Below, in pieces: positions 24,602-33,500 of a DNA stretch of 64,000 nt. The DNA is taken from assembly GCF_900890425.1 (NCBI RefSeq), contig NZ_CAAHFG010000001.1:930001-994000 (forward strand), written 5' to 3'. The position numbers and the translations under genes were made by a program. The stretch comes from Pontiella desulfatans. GTDB taxonomy: Bacteria; Verrucomicrobiota; Kiritimatiellia; Kiritimatiellales; Pontiellaceae. Under the pieces are notes generated by a model. It ran no database searches. It was not told the DNA's origin and saw only the letters and a list, made by a program, of their open reading frames with translations. The first letter of the stretch is position 1. Each line of letters opens with the position of its first letter.

Positions 24602-26058
24602 TGCGCCTTTTGCTGGCCAGTCTGCTCTTGATGCTTGCCGGATGCGGCAGGCAACCACCTTCTCCCGAGCCAGCCCACCTTGTTTCGTGGCGCTCGATGC
24701 TGGCCGATGCCGCTGGAATGCGGCTCTCTTCCCAGGGCGAAACCCGCCTGTTTTCCAGCTCGTCGGGTTCGGTGGCGCTGACCGGGTTTTCGCCGCAAAC
24801 CTACGGGGACATCGACCACGGTTCTTTCCTTTCTTTCCGCGACATTCCCGGGGGCGTCGAGGCCGTGTTGGCGGAGGTGGATGGGGCCGGGGCCATCACC
24901 TGGATGAATTCAGCCAATCCCGTCGGCGACATGGTGCTGGAGATCGATGGCACGGAAACCGTCTATCCCTTTTCCGCATTCCTCTCCGGAAAGTGGCTGC
25001 CGGTTCGCTCTCCGTTTGCCGCTCGTACCGCCGGTGGCTGGAACCTTCATTTTCCCATCATCCACAAGGAACACTGCAAGGTTTCCATCCGCGCCAAGTC
25101 CCGTTCCGAACTCGGGGCATTGTTCTACCAGATTGCCTGGAACGCCATGGATTCCTCGGCCGTCATCGAATCGTTCGATATCCATTCAATCAATCGAAAC
25201 GCGCTGAAGCGGTTGGCCCGACTGTGGACGGATCCTCGGCGGTTGGGCTCCATCGCGACCTGCGAAGCGATAGCTTCCAGGTGGCAGGACAGTCTGGCGT
25301 TCTCTACAAATGGTTCCGGAACGATCCGGTGTTTGGAGATCGAAGCGCGTTCAAAAAAGGAGCTGGCAGGGCTGTTCATTGAAATGGGGTGGGACCACGA
25401 ACGCGGCGAGGCCGTGGCATGCCCTCTTCATTTGCTTTGCGGGGTGTCGGACCGCTTCGAGGATGTCGACTCCATCCCGGTAACCGTGGAGGGGGCAAGC
25501 GTTTCAATTCGGTGGCCTATGCCTTTTTCCGAGAGTGCGTGGATTTCCCTGTTTAACAATGGGGAGGGGAATGCACATCTGAAAACCGCTGTTGCGGTAG
25601 ACCCGGTCTGCGTTTCCCCATACCGCTTCCACGCGAATTTCTCGGAACATGCGGATTTGCGGACGGACGAGTCCAACGTGCTGACGCTGCTCGATGTTTC
25701 CGGAGGGGGGGCGATTGCCGGTTGCATGGTGCAGGTCGAGAACCGAAGCGACGCGTGGTGGGGCGAGGGCGATCCGATCGTGGAACTGGATGGGAGCCCG
25801 GCGTGGCGGGGTACGGGCACCGAGGATTATTTCGGGTTTGCCTGGTGTTCGGAAACGAAGTTCAGCCATCCGCTCCGCGGGCAAACGCGCACGGCAGCCA
25901 TGTATCGCTATCACCTCCTCGACACCCTCCCGTTCCAAAACCGCGCCCGTTTCGAATTCGAGGCGCATGGCATGGGGGCGGGAACGATGGATTATTCCGC
26001 CCTGGTGCTGTGGTATTCCGACACGCGTTCCATGAAGGAGTGGAAGGAAGTAAAGTAG
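24601..26058 (+). CDS. DUF2961 / GH172 family lipoprotein
   Basis: 485 residues. The N-terminus LLLASLLLMLAGCGRQPPSP is a lipoprotein signal (LAGC). GH172 (DUF2961) features include DIDHGSFLSFRDIPGGVEAV near the start, GWNLHFPIIHKEHCKVSIRA and, near the end, SDAWWGEGDPIVELDG with AWRGTGTEDYFGFAW, the 'WwGEGDe.i..DG......GTGTEDYF' signature that carries the family's likely catalytic acids. GH172 enzymes act on fructose- and arabinan-type glycans in a few characterised cases. Placement after a coupled cupin gene supports sugar use. The last 67 bases overlap the convergent alpha/beta hydrolase gene. This version is a little longer than many family members, with an insert around residues 190-310. 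Confidence 0.82.
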   Translation: MRLLLASLLLMLAGCGRQPPSPEPAHLVSWRSMLADAAGMRLSSQGETRLFSSSSGSVALTGFSPQTYGDIDHGSFLSFRDIPGGVEAVLAEVDGAGAITWMNSANPVGDMVLEIDGTETVYPFSAFLSGKWLPVRSPFAARTAGGWNLHFPIIHKEHCKVSIRAKSRSELGALFYQIAWNAMDSSAVIESFDIHSINRNALKRLARLWTDPRRLGSIATCEAIASRWQDSLAFSTNGSGTIRCLEIEARSKKELAGLFIEMGWDHERGEAVACPLHLLCGVSDRFEDVDSIPVTVEGASVSIRWPMPFSESAWISLFNNGEGNAHLKTAVAVDPVCVSPYRFHANFSEHADLRTDESNVLTLLDVSGGGAIAGCMVQVENRSDAWWGEGDPIVELDGSPAWRGTGTEDYFGFAWCSETKFSHPLRGQTRTAAMYRYHLLDTLPFQNRARFEFEAHGMGAGTMDYSALVLWYSDTRSMKEWKEVK

Positions 26059-26801
26059 GCGTCCTCGGCAACATAGGCATAGTTGTTGTGTTCGCCGTAA
26101 TCAATCCACAGGTGCTGCTTGGGTTCGGGGGCGGCTTCATAGAGCGCCTTGCCGTGCCAGAACGGGAGGACGGCATCGTGGGTGCCGTGCATAACCAATA
26201 CGGGGCAATCGACCTTGCGCATCGATTTCACGCTGTTGAATTTATCCCACGGCAATAGGGGGACGATGGTTTTCACCCGGAAGGCGGAGGTAAACGAGCT
26301 TTCGACAATCAAGCCCCCCACCTCGTGGTGGGCCGCCGTCCAGACCGCGACCGCTCCGCCGAGCGAGCGGCCATGGGCAATGATGCGTTGCGGCGCGGTT
26401 TTCTTTTCCTCCACCAGCCAGCGGTAGGCGGAGGCGGCATCGTCCAGGATTTTCCGGTAGGAAGGGCGTCCTTCGCTGGTTCCATAGCCGCGGTAGTCGT
26501 ACATTAACACCGAATAGCCAAGCGCGTGGAATTGTCGCATGAAGGGTTCCACATTCCCCAGATCCTCGGCGTTCCCGTGGCTGAAGAGCAGGGTGTATTC
26601 CGCCGAAGGATTCCCGTGGTAGACGGCATTGATTAGTTCCCCGTCCGCGGTTCTGATTTTCACCTCGTTGGGCAAGTGGGAATAGCCCCGGCTCCGCGGT
26701 TGGAAGAGCAGCTTGTCCGAGACGAACAAGGCAAGAAGGTTCAGGAAGAGATAAACGCCTCCCCCGTAGACTGCGATTCGAATGAAAATTCCGGTGGTCA
26801 T
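25992..26801 (-). CDS. Alpha/beta hydrolase, Bem46/ABHD13-like, membrane-anchored
   Basis: 269 residues from ATG 26801, the start that gives an N-terminal membrane anchor (IRIAVYGGGVYLFLNLLALF); longer frames overlap the divergent gene. The fold markers are LLFSHGNAEDLGNVEPFMRQ (oxyanion 'HGN'), YSVLMYDYRGYGTSEGRPSY, the nucleophile elbow AHGRSLGGAVAVW (Ser), DCPVLVMHGTHDAVLPF (Asp) and DYGEHNNY (His). It is the Bem46/ABHD13 type of serine hydrolase with unknown substrate. Its 3' end overlaps that of the GH172 gene by 67 bases on opposite strands; its promoter region is shared with the divergent Memo-AMMECR1 gene. Confidence 0.85.
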   Translation of the reverse strand: MTTGIFIRIAVYGGGVYLFLNLLALFVSDKLLFQPRSRGYSHLPNEVKIRTADGELINAVYHGNPSAEYTLLFSHGNAEDLGNVEPFMRQFHALGYSVLMYDYRGYGTSEGRPSYRKILDDAASAYRWLVEEKKTAPQRIIAHGRSLGGAVAVWTAAHHEVGGLIVESSFTSAFRVKTIVPLLPWDKFNSVKSMRKVDCPVLVMHGTHDAVLPFWHGKALYEAAPEPKQHLWIDYGEHNNYAYVAEDAYFTSFHSFMERVSEYHSTRAE

Positions 26802-26912
26802 GGGGGAAACATAGAATCCATTTCCATTCGGTGCAACGGAAAGATTCCATCGCGAGGAGATTGCCCAGGCATGGGAAGGCGTGTAGATTTCCATGAAACG
26901 GAGAAGCAACCC

Positions 26913-28346
26913 ATGGAAGCGCAAGTACTTAAATCCGAGCTGGCGGGAACCTGGTACACGGACAATCCCGATCGCCTGGCGCATGAAATCGATGCCTATC
27001 TTGAAGTGGCCGAGGCAAGGCCCATCGAAAACCTAATGGCGCTCATCCTGCCGCATGCGGGCTACCGATATTCCGGCATGGTTGCCGCGCACGGCGTGAA
27101 GCAGCTGGTGGCCCGGACCTATTCCCGCGTCATCGTGATGGGGCCCAGCCATCGGATGCCCATGCTCGGAGCGGTAAGCATTCCCGACGTTTCCCATATC
27201 GAAACCCCCTTGGGGCGCATTGAAATCGACCGCGAATTCGTTGCCGGCCTAAGGGGGGACGAGGCGTTCCAATCGCACATCCATGCGCATATGGGCGAAC
27301 ACAGCGTTCAGATCGAGCTGCCTTTTCTGCAACGGGCGTTGGGCGAGTTCAAGCTGGTGCCGGTGGTCTGCGGCGAACTCGGTGTTTCGGGGGCAAAGGG
27401 GATCGCCAAAACACTGCTTGAAAACCTGGATTCCGAAACCCTGGTGGTTGTCAGTTCCGATTTCACGCACTATGGAAGATCCTTCGGCTATCTGCCGTTC
27501 AAGGACGACATCAAGCAGAATCTTGAAAGCCTGGATCTGGGGGCGTTCCGGTTGATCAAAGAGAAAAAGCTTCCCGACTTCCTTCAATATATCGAAAACA
27601 CCGGCGCCACCATTTGCGGACGGAGCCCCATTGCCGTTTTGCTGGCCATGTTGCCCGACGGGGTGAACGTGGAGCTGCTCAAATACGACACCTCCGGCAA
27701 CCTCACCGGCGACTGGTCGCATTGCGTCAGCTATCTTTCGGCCGCCGTCTCCGGCCGGTGGAAAAATGTAGACGGGGCTTCCAGCTCCGTTGCGCAAGAA
27801 CAGCTCTCCAGCTCCGACAAGATCCAACTGCTCGCGCTTGCCCGCCACAAGATTGCCGAGCGGATCAGGAAGGACGAACCAGATCTGAGCCTCGAAATTT
27901 CCCCGGCCATGCAGGAGGTCATGGGGGCGTTCGTGACCCTCCATAAACAGGGCCAGCTGCGCGGGTGCATTGGCGAAATCTTCCCGCGCCGCGCGCTTTT
28001 CGAAGCCGTCGCCGAACAGGCCGTCAACGCCGCCTTCCACGATCCGCGTTTTCCCCGTCTCCGTGAAGATGAACTCGGAGAGATCGATATCGAAATCTCC
28101 GCCCTCACCGCCCCGCACAGCGTCGAGTCGCACGAAGACATCGAAATCGGCAGGCATGGCGTGGTGCTCTACAAAGGCATGCACACCGCCGTTTTTCTCC
28201 CGCAGGTCGCCCCCGAGCAGGGCTGGGATCTCGAAACCACTTTGTCGCACCTCGCCATGAAAGCCGGCCTCGGCGCCAATGATTGGGAATCCGGTTGCGA
28301 ATTCCACGTCTTCGAGGCTATTGTCTTCAGCGAAAAGTCCGAGTAG
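26913..28346 (+). CDS. Memo-AMMECR1 fusion (AmmeMemoRadiSam proteins B and A)
   Basis: 477 residues from ATG 26913 (ACGGAGA upstream). Residues 1-280 are a Memo/MEMO1-like domain: SELAGTWYTDNPDRLAHEID, LMALILPHAGYRYSGMVAAH, RVIVMGPSHRMPM, EHSVQIELPFLQ, VVVSSDFTHYGRSFGY and CGRSPIAVLL, with the metal-binding His/Asp/Cys positions of the family. Residues 300-477 are AMMECR1-like: LRGCIGEIFPRRALFEAVAE, AAFHDPRFPRLREDELGEID with IEISALTAPHSVES, and HGVVLYKGMHTAVFLPQVAP with EQGWD. The AmmeMemoRadiSam system normally also has a radical SAM protein; none is visible here. The biochemical product is unknown to me. Confidence 0.9.
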   Translation: MEAQVLKSELAGTWYTDNPDRLAHEIDAYLEVAEARPIENLMALILPHAGYRYSGMVAAHGVKQLVARTYSRVIVMGPSHRMPMLGAVSIPDVSHIETPLGRIEIDREFVAGLRGDEAFQSHIHAHMGEHSVQIELPFLQRALGEFKLVPVVCGELGVSGAKGIAKTLLENLDSETLVVVSSDFTHYGRSFGYLPFKDDIKQNLESLDLGAFRLIKEKKLPDFLQYIENTGATICGRSPIAVLLAMLPDGVNVELLKYDTSGNLTGDWSHCVSYLSAAVSGRWKNVDGASSSVAQEQLSSSDKIQLLALARHKIAERIRKDEPDLSLEISPAMQEVMGAFVTLHKQGQLRGCIGEIFPRRALFEAVAEQAVNAAFHDPRFPRLREDELGEIDIEISALTAPHSVESHEDIEIGRHGVVLYKGMHTAVFLPQVAPEQGWDLETTLSHLAMKAGLGANDWESGCEFHVFEAIVFSEKSE

Positions 28347-28364
28347 GGAAGCTGTCGGATACTA

Positions 28365-28465
28365 GGGCAGGCCAGCGGCCTGCGGTACGTTTGCCGTAAC
28401 GCCCGCGTCTTGCGGGCTCCGCGTATCCGCCAGGAGAATTGTACCGCAGGCGGCCCGCCTGCTCC
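28365..28465. repeat. REP-like palindromic element with ~24-bp inverted ends
   Basis: Arms 28365-28388 and 28441-28465 are imperfect inverted copies (shared core GGCCTGCGGTAC / GTACCGCAGGCGGCC). In the middle lies the hairpin GCCCGC-GTCTT-GCGGGC. It sits in the gene-free stretch 28347-28777, between the Memo-AMMECR1 stop and the giant secreted gene. The rest of that stretch is AT-rich near 28550-28640 and probably carries the promoter of the giant gene, but no clear -10/-35 pair was chosen. Confidence 0.6.
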
Positions 28466-28777
28466 ATGAAGAGCCATTCCTGCTTAAGTTAGTGCCTCCA
28501 TTAGCGCGGCGCACGGTTCTTCGCCGTGTCCCGTTGTTGGTAAATTCAGCATTTCTTACCCTTTCTTGCCCCGAAAGTTAATCGGCACAAAATACTTGTT
28601 AAATTACGTACTTTACGTAAGCTATTACTGTCGTGCAGGTCGTGTATGGGCCGTGGTTTCGGGAAAAAAAACACCGCGCCCATGAAAGAAATCCGCAGTG
28701 CATGCGTAATCGGTTTATAGGCATCCATTGGGTTGTGCTGCCATTGGTTCCATTTTTTTCTAAATAAGGAGAATGCC

Positions 28778-29590
28778 ATGTGGGGTAGCCAGAGAATCGT
28801 TCAGTCCGTTGTCGCAACAAAAAGTTTGGTTGCAATGGGGAGCATGTATGCAATCTTGAGCCAAGCCGCAACCCTCCATGTTTCGCCCGGCGGCAGTCAC
28901 ACCCCGCCGTTCGACAGCTGGGAAACCGCCGCCACCACTATCCAGAGCGCGGTGAACGCTACGATTGATGGTGACACGGTTTTGGTGGGTGATGGGCACT
29001 ATATTCTCTCGGCTGAGATTAGCGTTGCCAAAGATATCGTAATTGTGAGCTCTAACGGGTGGGCAAGCACTATTGTTGATGGCGGGGGAACAGTCCGGTG
29101 TTTTGATTTGGGAGCAAGCGCGTGTGTTGTCAAAGGTTTTACGATTACGCATGGCCATACCTCCGGGAATGGGGGCGGTGTGTTTTGCGATGATGGAATC
29201 CCCTTGGTGGAAAACTGTATCTTCACGGATAATTGGAGCTGCATGGCGGGTGGCGGAATGCGCGGGGGAACTGCCCGGAACTGCGCTTTTTCAGGCAACA
29301 TGGCGAGATCGGGGGGAGGCGGCTTGAGCTTCGGCACAGCAACCAATTGCTCGTTTGTCGGCAATTGGGCGTTGCGCCACGGTGGCGGGGCGATCAATAG
29401 CTTCCTTGCGAACTGCATTGTCTGGGACAACATAGCCTTCGAAGTTTCTTCGGATCTCTACGATTGCACTGCCGAGCATTCCTGTTCGCCGGAGTTGGAG
29501 CATGGTGCAAGTGGCAATATCACCAATGCACCATTGATGGCTTCGTCTTTTCATATTTCAACAATAGGGGTATTCACTTCGATGGACTAG
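28778..29590 (+). pseudogene. Giant secreted beta-helix protein, 5' part (interrupted by an IS element)
   Basis: This is the start of a secreted protein: ATG 28778, AAGGAG just upstream, then a signal-like VVATKSLVAMGSMYAILSQA. The mature start ATLHVSPGGSHTPPFDSWET followed by AATTIQSAVNATIDGDTVLV opens a parallel beta-helix of choice-of-anchor-Q type, with GGGVFCDDGIPLVENCIF and repeated 'GGG...NC.F.GN' rungs to about residue 240. The native frame runs to 29564; bases 29565-29590 belong to the inserted element and add GVFTSMD before a stop. The continuing 3' part begins at 30587. The fragment could still be secreted as a truncated single beta-helix. Confidence 0.85.
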
Positions 29591-30578
29591 ACCCACATGT
29601 TGTGGTACACACGTTTCATGGAAGCGTATCCAAAGGATCTGGAAGAATTGGAACTGAACTTTTCAAGTGAAGAAGCATGTCGCGACTATCTTGCATCATT
29701 GCGATGGCCGAACGGCTTCCTTTGCCCGGCCTGTGGCCATGGGGAGTCGTGGCGACTGTCAGACGGCCTTTTCAAGTGCAAGACGTGCAGTCGTTAAACA
29801 TCTGTAACCTCGGGTACGATCTTTGAGGGCACCCGCAAACCGCTGGCGTCCTGGTTCAGGGCGATCTGGTGGGTGACAAGCCAGAAGAACGGAGCCAGCG
29901 CCTTGGGACTGATGCGCGTTCTCGGCCTCGGAAGCTACAAGACCGCATGGACGTGGCTGCACAAGCTCCGCCGGGCGATGGTACGTCCGGGACGGGAAAG
30001 ACTGGCCGGAACCGTGCAGGTGGATGAAACCTTCATAGGCGGCACAAGGCCCGGGAAACGGGGGCGCGGAGCCGAAGGCAAGACCCTTGTGCTAATCGTG
30101 GCGAAGGAGAATGGTAAGGCCGTCGGTCGCATTCGCCTTGTAAAAATACCCGATGCCTCATCCAAAAGCCTTGAAGGGGCCATCCGAGAAACGGTTGATC
30201 CGGGTACGCAGGTGAAGACGGACGGGTGGAAGGGGTACAATGGTTTGGGAGCTTTGGGCTACGACCATAAAGTCGTTCGGAAATCCGAGGATGTTGGCGC
30301 GAACCTGCTCCCCCTTTGCCATCGAGTCGCCAGTTTGCTTAAGCGGTGGCTTGGCGGAACACATCAGGGCGCAGTAAGTCACGAGCATTTGGCATACTAT
30401 CTCGACGAATACACGTTCCGCTTCAACCGGCGCACTTCCCGCTCGCGGGGAATGCTGCTTTACCGTCTGCTACAAAATGCAGTCGCTATGGAACCCGTTC
30501 GGTTCAAGGAAATATCCCTGTCGGTCAGGGGAAGAAACCACAAGATACAGACTTAGTCCAGCGAAGTGAATACCCCTA
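29565..30578 (+). mobile_element. IS1595-like insertion sequence, 1014 bp, with 8-bp target duplication
   Basis: Ends 29565-29589 and 30554-30578 are inverted repeats with 24 of 25 matches (outer end TAGGGGTATTCACTTCG). They are flanked directly by TTCAACAA at 29557-29564 and 30579-30586, an eight-base duplication as expected for IS1595-family elements. Removing the element and one duplicate joins the secreted gene in frame (HIST to NSPCRSAG). The transposase frame inside has one stop codon. The very intact ends and duplication suggest a recent insertion. Confidence 0.93.
29597..30556 (+). pseudogene. IS1595-family transposase with an in-frame stop
   Basis: Read through one TAA at 29798-29800 (positions just after CKTCSR), the frame gives about 319 residues. 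The N-terminus has the zinc-ribbon CPACGHGESWRLSDGLFKCK ('CP.Cg......l..g...C..C') of ISXO2/IS1595 enzymes. After the stop comes TSVTSGTIFEGTR, where the family has a Gln at the TAA position (CAA to TAA is one change), then WTWLHKLRRAM, VDETFIGGTRPGKRGRG (first catalytic Asp-Glu), VKTDGWKGYNGLG (second Asp) and HLAYYLDEYTFRFNRR. The rest is complete, so a single nonsense change probably inactivated it. Readthrough or recoding is the less likely alternative. Confidence 0.85.
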
Positions 30579-30586
30579 TTCAACAA

Positions 30587-33500
30587 ATTCGCCCTGCCGG
30601 AGTGCGGGCAGTGCATTGTTGGTTTCGGGAACGGATATTGATGGGGAAACGTGGCTCAATCCTCCTTCGATGGGCTGCGATGAAAACGATGGTTCCATTG
30701 CGAATGATGGAACGATCCTGCTCTCGATCCATGTCCCGGAAAAGGTGGTGGTCGGTATGGAGGTGCCTTGTCTGTTGAGAGTGATTGGGAGAGTGGACGG
30801 GTTCGAAATCGATTTTAACAACGGGCAAATGGTCTCGAACCGATATGCCATTGCCGCGTCATGGAGCGCGCCAGGATGGCATGAAATTATTGCAACGGCG
30901 TTTAACGGGACTTATCCACTGGGCATATCCGTGACGCAACAGGTGCATGTTGCTGAACGTGAATCGACGGCTCTTTTTGTTTCGCCGGCCGGGGATGATT
31001 TAAATGACGGGGGGAGCTGGTTGTCTTCGAAGGCAACGATCCAAGCAGGAATCGATGCGCAGGACTATATTGGTGGTGTGGTATATGTTTCCAACGGAAC
31101 TTATCTCGTGGGTAATCAAGTGGATTTTGTTCGGGATGTTGACCTTGTAGGGGTTGGCGGTCCCGATGGCCCGCTGGTTGTATCTGATGGAACCACCCGC
31201 TGCATGAACCTACGAAGTTCCCGTAGCTTCGTTGGTGGTTTCACCTTCTCCAATGGGTATGCCCACCGGGGCGGCGGTATTAATTGCGAGGGGGTTGTTC
31301 CGGTTATCTCCAACTGCGTATTCATCGGCAATACGGCATATGATTATGCCGGTGGTGGATTGTATCATGGCACGGCTATTGATTGCTCGTTTATCGGAAA
31401 TTCGTCGGCTGAAATTGGCGGCGGCATGAAGCAGGGGATGGCCATCGGGTGCACATTCTTCAACAATTCCGCCGCTAAATATGGCGGGGGGATGGTTAGT
31501 GGAGTGGCGTCCAATTGTATCTTTGTCGGAAATTCAGCTGTTTACAATGGAGGAGGGTTAAGTGGGGGTGTAGCATATAATAGTGTCTTTCAAGGAAACA
31601 GAGCCCGGAACGGCGGCGGGATGCATGGGGGAAAGGTGTATAACTGCACGCTCTCCTGGAATTCGGCTGACCTGAACGGCGGGGGGATCTTTGGTGGCGC
31701 AACGACCAACTGTATCGTTTGGGATAACACGGCTAATAATGCTTGGAAAGACATCCATTACAGTAAGGTGGCCTATACCTGCTCACCTGATTTAATGCAC
31801 GGAGTAGATGGGAACATAACGAATAATCCCTTGTTGGTTTCTTCTGCACACATTGCAGAAGAGTCACCTTGCCGTGGCACGGGGAGCTCGATCTCGGCTT
31901 TTGGAGCAGATATTGATGGTGACGCTTGGTTGAGTCCGCCGTCGATTGGTTGCGATGAAAATGATGGAGTTGCCGCGATCAATGGCGAGATTGACTTGCT
32001 ACTCTGTCTACCTACAGGTGTTGTATTGGGACGGGAGGTCGATTGTGCTATTGCGGTGATCGGCAGGGTGACTGGCTTCCATGTGGATTTCGGTGATGGC
32101 GTTGTCGTTTCCAATCAGTACAACGTGTCCCATGCATGGAGCACTACAGGCTTATACAATGTGGTGGTAACAGCTTTCAATGAAGACTACGCTCATGGAC
32201 ATTCCATTACCCAAGCTATACACGTGGCGGAAGTTACTGACACAGAAATCCACGTTGCACCATTCGGAAATGATTTCAATGACGGCTTGAGCTGGGCTAC
32301 GGCGAAGGCAACCATTCAGGCCGGAGTGGACGCGCAGGAATATGTCGGAGGGTTGGTTTATGTATCCAATGGCACCTACGTGGTTGATTCGGAAGTTGTA
32401 GTATTTCCTGACATTTCAGTTGTGGGATTTGGTTCCCATGAAAAAACTATTGTGGACGGAATTGGATCTTCCCGCTGTTTCTGGCTAATCGGAAAATGCA
32501 TCCTAAGTGGAATCACCATCACGAATGGTTATGCAGCGGCAGATGGCGGCGGTATATCTTGCGGCAACACGTCTTCGGTCATTTCCAACTGCATCATTGT
32601 TGGCAACTCGGCAGGCGACGAAGGCGGCGGGGTTGACCGGGGCACGTTGTACAACTGTGTCCTGAAGGACAATGCCGCTGTTTCGCATGGAGGTGCCTTG
32701 AACAACGGCATCGCGCACAACTGCATGTTCCTGGGCAATGAAGCCGGGCGGGATGGTGGTGGTGCCGAATGGTCGGATTTATACAACTGTCTCCTGCTAA
32801 GCAACGTTTCCAGTGAAGACGGTGGGGGTGCATACCATGGCGACGCGCGCAATTGCACCTTTATCGGGAATTCCGCAGCCTCGACGGGCGGGGGAAAGAG
32901 CCAAGGATCTGCCGACAACTGTATTGCCTGGTATAACAAGGCGGGCGGAAGTGGAAACGACCTTCATGGCAATACAGCTTCCCATTCCTGTTCACCGGAT
33001 CTGCCGCATGGAGTGATCAACTGCATCACCAACGAACCCATGCTGGCTTCTTCAATGCATATTTCAACCAACTCGCCGTGCCGGGGGACGGGCAACTCCA
33101 CATATGCCTCGGGTACGGACATTGACGGGGAGCCTTGGCTCAATCCGCCATCGATGGGATGCGACGAAAACGATGGAACGCCTTCGCGTTCGGGGAATAT
33201 TTGGTTGGAACTGGACGGTGTGCCGACGAATACCTGGGTCGGCAAGAAGATCGAATGCCTGGCAATCATGATTGGCGAAGCTTCCAGCTTCCATGTCGAT
33301 TTCGGAGATGGCCATGTGGTTTCGAACAGTCTGTTTAATTCCCATGTATGGATGGTGCCCGGTGACTACGAAGTGGTACTCTCAGCATTCAACTTGGATT
33401 TTCCCCATGGCTTGGCCATAACACAATCCGTCCATGTGGCGATGCCGGAAACGATCTATGTCACCAAAAGCGGTAGTGATGAAAACGACGGCCTCGGCTG

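Noticed and set aside
29873-30556. A complete transposase starting at 29873
   Set aside because: The same frame upstream encodes the zinc-ribbon head; the later start would lack it, so the gene is better read as one frame broken by a stop.
30346-30586. Apparent start of the giant 3' frame at 30346
   Set aside because: This head lies inside the insertion sequence in a frame different from the transposase; it is not part of the host protein and has no export signal.
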